From positions 202,720-266,719 of the forward strand of contig CAJUCW010000001.1 in NCBI GenBank assembly GCA_910585275.1: a stretch of DNA of 64,000 bases, written 5' to 3'. How positions within the stretch are numbered: the stretch's first letter is position 1; each line of letters opens with the position of its first letter. This document shows, piece by piece, positions 27,778 to 36,069 of the stretch. A program made the translations under genes and the position numbers. Below the pieces are notes generated by a model. That model did not search any database. It had not been told where the DNA came from and saw only the letters and a program-made list of their open reading frames with translations. The DNA comes from an uncultured Muribaculaceae bacterium. Its GTDB lineage: Bacteria; Bacteroidota; Bacteroidia; Bacteroidales; Muribaculaceae.

Positions 27778-28704
27778 ATGGCAAAAGAAGAATGTTGCGT
27801 GGCGATAGGACGCGCGCAATCGACATGGCAATACCATATCATAGCGTTGGTTACAGCAATTATATGGTCAACCACTTTCGTTTCAACCAAAACCCTTCTA
27901 AACCACGGTCTTTCCCCCGAAAACATATTCCTCTACAGGTTTGTGCTCGCATACTTCGGAATGCTTACGATGGCCCATAAAAAGCTCTTCGCAGACTCGG
28001 CCAAAGATGAATTCCTCCTTTTCCTTGCCGGACTGACGGGGGGCTCGCTCTACTTCATAACCGAAAACACGGCCCTTAAATTTACCTACGCCTCCAACGT
28101 CTCCATCCTTATCTCCACGACCCCGCTTTTCACCATGGCTATTGCGGCGATGGTTTTCAAGCAGAAACTCAAGAAGTCGATGTTTTTCGGCTCGGTAATC
28201 GCATTGGCAGGGGTTGCGCTCGTGGTTTTTAACGGGAACGCCTCTTTCCACGTGGCTCCTATAGGCGATATTCTTGTGCTTATCGCCGCCATCTGCTGGG
28301 CCGCTTACAGCGTGATTCTGAAATATCTCGGCAACCGCCATTACTCCACCCTTTTCGTGACCAGGAAAATATTTTTCTACGGTGTGGCTTCAATGGCGTT
28401 ATATCTGCCTTTCGCGGACTGCGAATTCAATATTTCACTTCTCGAAGATCCGGTGGTCTTCTCCAATATCCTTTTCCTTGGCATCGTGGCATCGCTGATA
28501 TGTTTCGCGGCTTTCAACAAGGTGGTGGAAGTCATCGGACCCGACAAGGCCTCCAACTACATTTATCTGTCGCCCTTAGGCACCATCACCACTGCCGTGA
28601 TTTTCCTTAACGAACCCGTCACCTGGATGGCGGTGACGGGAGCTGCAATCACCATCATCGGGGTAGTCATCGTCGAAAAAACCGGCCCAACTAGAACAAC
28701 GTAA
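27778..28704 (+). CDS. EamA-family (DMT superfamily) transporter
   Basis: This 308-residue protein has about ten hydrophobic helices arranged as two EamA repeats. The first begins IIALVTAIIWSTTFVSTKTLL and the second IGDILVLIAAICWAAYSVILKYL. Both carry the W-[AS]-x-x-x family pattern. Members export amino acids or other metabolites; the substrate is unknown. The last codons (PTRTT) are written by sequence resembling the intergenic repeat CCAACnAGAACnACGTAA, so the 3' end has been replaced by or grown from the repeat. It is convergent with hppA. Confidence 0.85.
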   Translation: MAKEECCVAIGRAQSTWQYHIIALVTAIIWSTTFVSTKTLLNHGLSPENIFLYRFVLAYFGMLTMAHKKLFADSAKDEFLLFLAGLTGGSLYFITENTALKFTYASNVSILISTTPLFTMAIAAMVFKQKLKKSMFFGSVIALAGVALVVFNGNASFHVAPIGDILVLIAAICWAAYSVILKYLGNRHYSTLFVTRKIFFYGVASMALYLPFADCEFNISLLEDPVVFSNILFLGIVASLICFAAFNKVVEVIGPDKASNYIYLSPLGTITTAVIFLNEPVTWMAVTGAAITIIGVVIVEKTGPTRTT

Positions 28705-28804
28705 AGAATAACCAACCAGAACAACCAAGGACAACCAGAAATATTAAAAAAATCTGGTTGTCCTTGGTTGTTCTGGTTGGAGCCTTGGAGAGTTGTTCTG
28801 GTTG
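28688..28804. repeat. Nested inverted repeat and terminator-like hairpin between convergent genes
   Basis: The inner perfect stem pairs 28712-28739 with 28753-28780 around a 13-nt A-rich loop. Its arms have the same sequence as those at 22544-22571/22585-22612. An outer pair, 28688-28700 (CAACTAGAACAAC) with 28792-28804 (GTTGTTCTGGTTG), contains one G-U wobble. It reaches into the 3' end of the EamA gene on one side and ends exactly at the hppA stop codon on the other. The element probably terminates both convergent transcripts. Confidence 0.85.
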
Positions 28805-30997
28805 TCAGAAGAGGGACCAGGCTACCGTCAGGCCGGCCATGACGATAGATACCATCGACATAAGCTTGATGAGAATGTTGAGCGACGGACCGGACGTGTC
28901 TTTGAACGGGTCGCCCACGGTGTCGCCCACCACGGTGGCACGGTGTACTTCAGAACCTTTTCCACCGAAATGGCCTTCCTCTACATATTTCTTGGCATTG
29001 TCCCAGGCGCCTCCGGCGTTAGCCATAAACACGGCAAGCACGAACCCTGCGGAGAGACCTCCCGTGAGAAGACCGATCACACCCGGCACTCCGAATATCA
29101 GACCCGTCACAATCGGAACGATAATGGCAAGCACCGACGGGAACACCATCTCCTGCTGGGCACCTTTGGTTGAAATCTTTACACAACGGGCATAATCGGG
29201 TTCCGTCTTACCTTCCAGGATACCTTTGATTTCACGGAACTGGCGACGCACTTCTTCAACCATGTGGGCGGCCGCGCGTCCCACGGCGTTCATGGTAAGC
29301 CCGCAGAACAAGAATGCCATCATCGAGCCGATAAACATGCCGGAAAGCACTTTCGGGCTCATGAGGTTGACCTCGAAATATGTCATGAAATCGGTGAACG
29401 TAGCCTGATGGAGGTCAACCATCTTGTCGCCAATCTGAATGAAAGTTTCGCCAAGACGAGCCATGCCTATGCGGATTTCCTCGATATACGAAGCAAGAAG
29501 GGCAAGACCTGTGAGAGCGGCCGAACCAATGGCGAAGCCCTTGCCTGTGGCGGCAGTAGTGTTGCCAAGCGAGTCGAGCGCGTCCGTGCGACGGCGGACG
29601 GATTCACCGAGCCCCGACATTTCGGCGTTGCCTCCGGCATTGTCGGCGATTGGTCCGTAAGCATCGGTGGCAAGCGTGATGCCGAGTGTGGAAAGCATGC
29701 CAACGGCGGCAATGCCTATTCCATAAAGGCCCATTCCCACATTGGCGAAATCGAAGCCGGAAGCAAACCAATAGCTAAGAATAATGCCGGCCACTACGGC
29801 TATTACAGGAATGGCGGTGGAAACCATACCCAGGCCGATGCCGGAAATGATTACAGTAGCCGGTCCGGTTGTGCCGCTTTCCGAAAGCTTCTGGGTGGGT
29901 TTATAAGACTGCGACGTGTAATACTCCGTGGCACGTCCGATGACGATGCCGACCACAAGCCCGACTACTACGGAGCAGCCTATCAAAGCCCAGTTGGTTA
30001 TGCCGAGTGCCCAAAGAATAAGGAACGTTGCTCCCACAATAAGCACCGAACTGATGTTGGTGCCCAAAGAGAGCGACCCGAGAAGTTCGCGCATGCCGGC
30101 GTCTTCCTTGGTGCGTACGCAGAATATGCCGGCGATGGAAAGAAGGATGCCCACAGCGGCGATAAGCATAGGGGCAAGCACGGCTTTAAGCTGCATCTCC
30201 TCGCATCCGGCGTTCATAAACGCCGCCGCTCCGAGTGCGGCCGTTGCAAGTATCGAACCGCAATATGATTCATAAAGGTCGGCACCCATACCGGCTACGT
30301 CGCCTACGTTGTCGCCTACGTTGTCTGCAATGGTGGCGGGATTGCGGGGGTCGTCTTCGGGAATACCGGCCTCGACTTTACCCACAAGGTCGGCGCCGAC
30401 GTCGGCGGCTTTGGTATAGATGCCGCCTCCGACGCGGGCGAACAACGCCTGGGTCGAAGCACCCATGCCGAACGTAAGCATCGTGGTGGTAATCATCGTC
30501 AGCTTCTGAGGGCCGGTGATATCCACGAAATAATCAAGGATTATATACCAGAATGAAATGTCGAGAAGACCGAGGCCGACAACCACAAGCCCCATCACAG
30601 CTCCGGAACGGAAAGCAACCCTAAGGCCGCCGTTGAGCGACTGGCGGGCGGCGTTGGCAGTGCGTGCGGAGGCGTTGGTGGCGGTGCGCATTCCCAGATA
30701 GCCGGCAAGACCGGAAAAGAAACCTCCCGTAAGGAAAGCCACAGGCACCCAGGCGTTCTGCAACTGAAACCCATAGGCCATAATCGAGAAAACTATCGCA
30801 AGAACAATAAACACAATTCCTACGATTTTGTACTGCTGACGCAGATAAGACATCGCGCCAACCCTTACATGAGAGGCGATTCTCGCCATCTGCTCGGTTC
30901 CCTCGCTCTCCTTCATCATACCCACATAGAAATAGCGGGCGAACAGGAGCGCCACTATCGAAGCGGCGGGAACAATCCAAAACAATAAATTGTCCAT
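28805..30997 (-). CDS. hppA: Membrane-bound ion-translocating pyrophosphatase
   Basis: This 730-residue protein with about 16 hydrophobic helices carries the pyrophosphate-binding motif DNVGDNVGDVAGMGADLYESY near residue 225 and the later GGAWDNAKKYVE signature. It hydrolyses PPi to pump H+ and/or Na+ across the inner membrane. The segment GNTTAATGKG (near residue 478) has Ala where K+-independent enzymes have Lys, so it should be K+-dependent. Na+ versus H+ specificity cannot be decided here. It is convergent with the EamA gene. Confidence 0.95.
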   Translation of the reverse strand: MDNLLFWIVPAASIVALLFARYFYVGMMKESEGTEQMARIASHVRVGAMSYLRQQYKIVGIVFIVLAIVFSIMAYGFQLQNAWVPVAFLTGGFFSGLAGYLGMRTATNASARTANAARQSLNGGLRVAFRSGAVMGLVVVGLGLLDISFWYIILDYFVDITGPQKLTMITTTMLTFGMGASTQALFARVGGGIYTKAADVGADLVGKVEAGIPEDDPRNPATIADNVGDNVGDVAGMGADLYESYCGSILATAALGAAAFMNAGCEEMQLKAVLAPMLIAAVGILLSIAGIFCVRTKEDAGMRELLGSLSLGTNISSVLIVGATFLILWALGITNWALIGCSVVVGLVVGIVIGRATEYYTSQSYKPTQKLSESGTTGPATVIISGIGLGMVSTAIPVIAVVAGIILSYWFASGFDFANVGMGLYGIGIAAVGMLSTLGITLATDAYGPIADNAGGNAEMSGLGESVRRRTDALDSLGNTTAATGKGFAIGSAALTGLALLASYIEEIRIGMARLGETFIQIGDKMVDLHQATFTDFMTYFEVNLMSPKVLSGMFIGSMMAFLFCGLTMNAVGRAAAHMVEEVRRQFREIKGILEGKTEPDYARCVKISTKGAQQEMVFPSVLAIIVPIVTGLIFGVPGVIGLLTGGLSAGFVLAVFMANAGGAWDNAKKYVEEGHFGGKGSEVHRATVVGDTVGDPFKDTSGPSLNILIKLMSMVSIVMAGLTVAWSLF

Positions 30998-31044
30998 GGT
31001 GTTAGAAAAATGTTAGTTATTAATAGTTGGAATTTAAGCATGTT

Positions 31045-32466
31045 TCATTTTCTCAGGTCCTTCGTGCCCGAAGGCAGCCCGTCATCAAGCAATTCCTTAA
31101 TATAGGTGTGCAGACGTTCGTTTTCTTTCCTGAGGTCGCGATTTTTCTGTTTAAGAGAGAAATGGCTCCTGTAAAGCAGCATCACGATCAATGCAAGCAC
31201 AAGGAGCGCGGCAAGGATAATGGAGACAAGCTTCTGGCCGGTGACAACCTCCGTGTCCTTCTTTTCAAGTTCAAGCCTGTTGTTTTCCGATTTCAGCTTG
31301 TTGACATCATAGCGTATCTGCATCTCGCGGTAAGACTCTTCCGACCTCCTGAGAAGCGATTCCTGAAGAACTGCGTTATAATCCTTCAGAGCCTTAAGGA
31401 GGGTTTCGTTGTCGCCTACCGAATCCGAAGCCAGAACAAGCATCCGGAGCAAATCCCTGCGGATGTTTCTGTCATCGACATACGTAAGGGCGGATTTTAT
31501 CTTGGGGACGGCTTCCTTATATTCCTTACCGGCCATAAGCCGATAGACGGTAGGCCTTCCCATCACATAGAAATCCTCATGTATATCCTCGTTGCGGTCT
31601 GCAAACATGGCACATTTCGAATATAGGTCTTCCACATCGTCAAACGTCAGCCCCCTGTAATTGCGAAGCATACGACGGTAAGAAAGATAATAGTAACGGT
31701 CATAATTCCTGTATTTCCTTCCTTTCTTGCGGTATTTATCTTCAAGACCTTTTATCACGTTGATCAACTTCCGCTCGATTTCCAAAGCCTTCTCATAATT
31801 GCCGTTAAAAGTATGGGCATTGGCTGCTGTAGTGTAATACAGGTTGCGTATATAATAGCTGTCTTCCGGAAGCTGCTCCACCAGATTTTCAAACCGCGCG
31901 AGATATTCAAGATACATGTTGCTCTTAGACTCAACACCGATAAACACCAAAACCCTGCCAAGATTGAGGATTTCGTCGTAGAGGTCGGCATCTTTGGCTG
32001 AAATATTGGTTTTAGCATACTTCAACAACGCATGCTGCCTTTCGGATTCCGTAAGAAACGAAGCCTCGTTGACGGCACGGTTGATATTTATAAAAGTCTT
32101 CACACCCTTACGCTGTTGTGAATCCTCTATTTTTTCCGCCAAGACAAGAAGGTCTCTCATCTTTTCGTCGTTTTTCAGGTTTAGCATAGTCATCTGAGGC
32201 AGAAACTCCAGAAGCACATCCTGTTCGTTAATCCTTGAGGCAACATCAAGTATCTGCCATCCCACCGCGTCCTTATCTTTCTGAGGGCTCGAATCATACA
32301 CGTCGAAAAGGATTTTGAGACTGTCGGAAGCGTTCGTAGCCTTCGACAATCCCGCACGCAGCCCATCGGCAACGGTGCCGCCGGCAAGCGCATCGACGGA
32401 AACGAGGAATACCGCCACAATGGCAAAAAGAAGTCTCCTCGACATTTCACTAATCAGGGATTTCAT
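31045..32466 (-). CDS. Membrane TPR-like protein with C-terminal coiled coil, function unknown
   Basis: This 473-residue protein has an N-terminal signal or anchor helix (RRLLFAIVAVFLVSVDALA) and about 340 residues of helical, TPR-like pairs. The helical part includes a highly basic, Tyr-rich stretch DKYRKKGRKYRNYDRYYYLSYRR. A coiled coil, a transmembrane helix (LVSIILAALLVLALIVMLLY) and a short cytoplasmic coiled coil follow. The layout is that of Bacteroidetes TPR sensor proteins, but no histidine kinase, HTH or other output domain follows the helix. I do not recognise a named family. It has its own promoter and lies between relA/spoT and hppA on the same strand. Confidence 0.6.
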   Translation of the reverse strand: MKSLISEMSRRLLFAIVAVFLVSVDALAGGTVADGLRAGLSKATNASDSLKILFDVYDSSPQKDKDAVGWQILDVASRINEQDVLLEFLPQMTMLNLKNDEKMRDLLVLAEKIEDSQQRKGVKTFININRAVNEASFLTESERQHALLKYAKTNISAKDADLYDEILNLGRVLVFIGVESKSNMYLEYLARFENLVEQLPEDSYYIRNLYYTTAANAHTFNGNYEKALEIERKLINVIKGLEDKYRKKGRKYRNYDRYYYLSYRRMLRNYRGLTFDDVEDLYSKCAMFADRNEDIHEDFYVMGRPTVYRLMAGKEYKEAVPKIKSALTYVDDRNIRRDLLRMLVLASDSVGDNETLLKALKDYNAVLQESLLRRSEESYREMQIRYDVNKLKSENNRLELEKKDTEVVTGQKLVSIILAALLVLALIVMLLYRSHFSLKQKNRDLRKENERLHTYIKELLDDGLPSGTKDLRK

Positions 32467-32549
32467 TTAAAAAAGTTTTACATCCTCACCCATTTGTTTT
32501 ACAAACGACTGCGGATAGAGACAAGGGAAATTTACAGAGGATGAGGCTG

Positions 32550-32578
32550 CAAAAATAAGGATTTTTATTGACAATCCA
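32550..32578 (-). promoter_or_regulatory. Promoter of the TPR membrane protein gene
   Basis: On the minus strand TTG (32578-32576), an 18-bp spacer and TATTTTTG (32557-32550) fit the consensus. The start codon lies about 80 bp downstream. The leader includes an inverted pair CATCCTC/GAGGATG. Confidence 0.45.
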
Positions 32579-32616
32579 AGCAATTTCCTCAAAAACATTT
32601 ATTCCTTTTGTGTTTG

Positions 32617-34506
32617 TCAGCCTACGCTCCTTGCCCTGACTTCGTCAACATCTTTAATACCAGATATGTGTCTCACTATTTTCTGAAGTTCCGAATAGGA
32701 ATGGATTCCAAACGAAATTTCTATCGTGGCTATCGAATCAACTGTGGTAGAGTTGTAGGAATCTATATTTAGATTCAGCTTGTTGGAGATACAGTCAACC
32801 AAGTCAAGGAAAAGATGATAGCGGTCAACCGCTTTGACGGTGACAGCAACGGGATAAAGCGTGCCGTCGGGTTCGAAATCCACACTTTTTATATCGTCGC
32901 CGAATTGGGAGGCCAGACGTATCACCACCTGGCAATCCCTCTTATGCAGCGTGAGCGGCTGGCCGGGAGCCTTGAACCCTATTACCTCGTCGCCGGGGAT
33001 AGGATGGCAATGCTGGCACCGTAAGTATTTCGGAGGAATCTTGTCGTCGAGATACGACTGGATGGCATTTTTTGCCTTATATGTCACCACCGATTCAAGA
33101 CGGTCTTCGGTAGGCTCTACCGAGGAGTCCGGAAATATCTGGACCACGTCGCCACGCCTAAGCGGGGCCTTGATCGAGGAAAGGAACCCATTGACCCGGG
33201 CATATTTGGCATGGTTTCCGAGCTCGTCAGAAATCTCGTAGGCGAAATCAAGGCACGATGACTTCTGAGGCAGAATCACGGCTTTCCCCTTCGGTGTGAA
33301 AACCATAATGTCGTCGTTATAGAACGAAGCCGTCACCTTTTCCATAAAATCGATGCCGCAAGAATGGCTCTCTATGCTGCAGTAATTGTGACCAATGTCG
33401 CGAAGCGTCTTGCGGAACTTGTCGAGCCACCGCCCTATCATGGCATGCGAATTGTCGGCAAGATAGCCCAGCCTGGAATTGCGAGCCATCCGCTCGCTCG
33501 TGATGTGCACTTCCTGCCAGCGTCCGAAATCGGCAAGAAGCTTCACATGGAAACTCTGATAGCCGTTCTCTTTAGGCGAATCTATATAATTGGAAATGCC
33601 ACCCGGTTTCTCCTTAAACCTGTCGGTAAGGAGCGAATAAATACGCAACGCCATCTCCTTTTCGTCGGCACCCTCCGGAGTGGCGAACACCACGTCGGTG
33701 AAATGGCGGTATTTGAGATGATTGAAATCGTCGCCATATTTCCGCATCTTGCGCCACACGCTGTAAGGCTGGCGGTATGATACCTCCACATGCGTAATGA
33801 TTCCGGCTTCGGCAAGGGTGCCCTCAAGCTGAAGACGGAAACGCTCCAGGCGTTCCTCCTGCTGGCGGCGGTCGTTCTCGATAAGTCCGGAAATCTCTTC
33901 GAAATCATGGGGGCAACGGAATTTAAAACTGAGGTTTTCAAGTTCCGTCTTTACATGATAAAGCCCCAGCCGGTTGGCGAGGGGCGCATAGAAATAATCG
34001 GTTTCGCCGGCTATTTTCATCTGCTTGTCGGAGCGCATCGACGAGAGCGTACGCATATTGTGGAGACGGTCGGCAAGTTTCACCATAATGGGGCGGATGT
34101 CAATCTGCATGGAGTCGAGAATCTGGCAGAAATTATCCACCTGCTTGCTCATCTCGTAGTTCTTTTTCTCCCTCTTGGTTAGGACATTGACAAGAAACGC
34201 CACGTCGTCGCCGAAGCGGCTCCCGATTTCTTCGAGAGGATGGGGAGTGTCTTCCACCACATCGTGCAAAAACGCGGCGATAACGGAATTCACGTCAAGA
34301 TGCAACTCTTCGGCAGCTATGGTAGCCACCGCTATCGGATGAAGAATGTAAGGCTCTCCGGTTTTCCTAACCTGCGGCGCATGCGCTTCCCTGGCAAGCA
34401 GGAAGGCATCTTTTAGTCTCTTCATGTCTTCTTCCGCCGTGCGTGGCGACATAACGTCAAAAACGTGCTGTGCCCTATCCTCGATAATTTTGTCGTAATC
34501 CGTCAT
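32617..34506 (-). CDS. RelA/SpoT-family protein, probably (p)ppGpp hydrolase with degenerate synthetase domain
   Basis: This 629-residue protein has HD-hydrolase, synthetase-like, TGS and ACT domains in order. All hydrolase residues are visible: R47, H56, H81-D82, E85-D86, and D143/N147 in KLADRLHNMRT. The synthetase region (about 240-345) keeps YIDSPKENGYQSFH. However, the segment matching RPKHIYSI reads SYRQPYSV, the expected D-L-x-A-I-R reads YRHFTDV, and EVQIRT reads EVHITS. It is therefore likely to degrade (p)ppGpp but not make it. TGS lies around 410-470 and ACT at the C-terminus. It is somewhat shorter than the usual 730 residues. Confidence 0.85.
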   Translation of the reverse strand: MTDYDKIIEDRAQHVFDVMSPRTAEEDMKRLKDAFLLAREAHAPQVRKTGEPYILHPIAVATIAAEELHLDVNSVIAAFLHDVVEDTPHPLEEIGSRFGDDVAFLVNVLTKREKKNYEMSKQVDNFCQILDSMQIDIRPIMVKLADRLHNMRTLSSMRSDKQMKIAGETDYFYAPLANRLGLYHVKTELENLSFKFRCPHDFEEISGLIENDRRQQEERLERFRLQLEGTLAEAGIITHVEVSYRQPYSVWRKMRKYGDDFNHLKYRHFTDVVFATPEGADEKEMALRIYSLLTDRFKEKPGGISNYIDSPKENGYQSFHVKLLADFGRWQEVHITSERMARNSRLGYLADNSHAMIGRWLDKFRKTLRDIGHNYCSIESHSCGIDFMEKVTASFYNDDIMVFTPKGKAVILPQKSSCLDFAYEISDELGNHAKYARVNGFLSSIKAPLRRGDVVQIFPDSSVEPTEDRLESVVTYKAKNAIQSYLDDKIPPKYLRCQHCHPIPGDEVIGFKAPGQPLTLHKRDCQVVIRLASQFGDDIKSVDFEPDGTLYPVAVTVKAVDRYHLFLDLVDCISNKLNLNIDSYNSTTVDSIATIEISFGIHSYSELQKIVRHISGIKDVDEVRARSVG

Positions 34507-34622
34507 TTTTGTCTGTTATTATACCCGGTAAATATCAGCCGCGAACCAACATTCCGCCAATCTATCCGCAAAAATAACAAATCCCGACAATTTAACAAAA
34601 GATAATGTTTTAAAACATTTTT

Positions 34623-35993
34623 TCAGCCCAATATTTTGGCTGCCAATATGACTGCAATTAGCACCGGGGCCGCATAACGCACTATAAACCTTATGACGGG
34701 GAACAACCGCACACCGACATGCCCGTTGTTGGTCAATTCGTTGCGGAAATACTCTTTCGGAGTGGCCCAACCCAAAAATATGCATGTCAATATGGCTGCC
34801 ACGGGAAGCATGATATTCGTGGCCGTATTGTCGAGAAAATCAAACCAGTTCATACCGAAAACCCGCACATCGGAAAGCACACCCTGCGACAATGAACTCA
34901 TAGAACTGAGCACCAGCAGCGGCAACATTACCCAAAAACACGCCTTGCGACGACTCATTTTGAAATGGTTTTGCAGAAACGCTATCGACACCTCCCCGAG
35001 AGAAATGGTGGAAGTGAGCGCCGCCACCATGAGCAATAGGAAAAACAGCGACGACCACCACTGCGTGCCGGGCATCTGCGCAAACACTTCCGGAAGAGTG
35101 ACAAACACAAGCGTGGCACCTTCGAGGCTCTCGCCCGACAAGCCGAACGACATCACTGCCGGAAAAATAATGAACCCCATCAGCAATGCCACCACCAAGT
35201 CGAGAAGCGAAACGGTGACTGCTGTCTGCACCAAATGTGTGTGCTTCGGGAAATAGGCCGAATATGTAATCAAAATACCCATTCCGAGCGACAACGAGAA
35301 AAACGACTGCCCGAGGGCATTGACCACCACGGTCGGGGTTATCTTGGAGAAGTCGGGGTTGAGGAAAAACACAAGCCCTTCCGACGCTTTGGGAAATGTG
35401 AGGGCAACGCCGGCAAAGACCACAAGCAACACGAAAAGAAGCGGCATCATTACGTTGCTCATCTTTTCTATCCCTTTCTGCACACCCCTCATAAGAATGA
35501 ACAGGTTAATCCCTATCATGAGGAATGTCACAACAAGCGGACGCCACGTGCCGGTGATGTATTCCCCCATCCGGGCATGAAACAAGGCCGACATACCGTC
35601 GGGCTCGGCCTTGGCCGGAAGTTCGTAAAGCGCCCCCGTCAGCGACTGCCAGAAGTATTCGAGCGTCCATCCCGCCACCACCATATAGAACGACAGGATT
35701 AGATACGACGCCAAAATGGCCAAGGCTCCCGTAAGCCACCATTTCTTCCTCGGGGAGAGTTTCTTGAACGCACCCGCAGCGTCGGACCCTGTGCCCCTTC
35801 CTATGGAAAATTCAGCCAGCATCACCGGCACTCCGAGAAGGAACACACAACCTATATACAGTATTAAAAACGCCGCGCCTCCGTTGGCCTGGGCTTCGGC
35901 GGGAAAGCGCCACACATTGCCCAGTCCCACAGCCGACCCCACGGTGGCTGCTATCAGGCCTATACGGCTTCCGAATTCTACTTTTTTTGCCAT
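34623..35993 (-). CDS. Sodium-dependent transporter, NSS/SNF family
   Basis: This 456-residue protein has about twelve hydrophobic helices. It opens with the NSS signature FGSRIGLIAATVGSAVGLGNVWRFP, whose unwound first helix binds Na+ and substrate. It also has the segments GVPVMLAEFSIGRGT and SFFSLSLGMGILITYSAYF typical of bacterial LeuT/TnaT-like carriers. It probably imports an amino acid with Na+; the substrate is unknown. A -7 box lies directly before the ATG, leaving almost no untranslated leader. Confidence 0.92.
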   Translation of the reverse strand: MAKKVEFGSRIGLIAATVGSAVGLGNVWRFPAEAQANGGAAFLILYIGCVFLLGVPVMLAEFSIGRGTGSDAAGAFKKLSPRKKWWLTGALAILASYLILSFYMVVAGWTLEYFWQSLTGALYELPAKAEPDGMSALFHARMGEYITGTWRPLVVTFLMIGINLFILMRGVQKGIEKMSNVMMPLLFVLLVVFAGVALTFPKASEGLVFFLNPDFSKITPTVVVNALGQSFFSLSLGMGILITYSAYFPKHTHLVQTAVTVSLLDLVVALLMGFIIFPAVMSFGLSGESLEGATLVFVTLPEVFAQMPGTQWWSSLFFLLLMVAALTSTISLGEVSIAFLQNHFKMSRRKACFWVMLPLLVLSSMSSLSQGVLSDVRVFGMNWFDFLDNTATNIMLPVAAILTCIFLGWATPKEYFRNELTNNGHVGVRLFPVIRFIVRYAAPVLIAVILAAKILG

Positions 35994-35998
35994 GGCGG

Positions 35999-36006
35999 CA
36001 AAGTTA
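35999..36006 (-). promoter_or_regulatory. -7 box immediately upstream of the NSS transporter start
   Basis: On the minus strand TAACTTTG ends 5 bp before the ATG at 35993, so a transcript from it would start at or next to the start codon. No good -33 element is found, so this is tentative. Confidence 0.35.
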
Positions 36007-36069
36007 GCTAAAAATCCCCAATCGGAGACGTGACAATATCAAAAAGATAGTTAAAAACACATGCAAATA

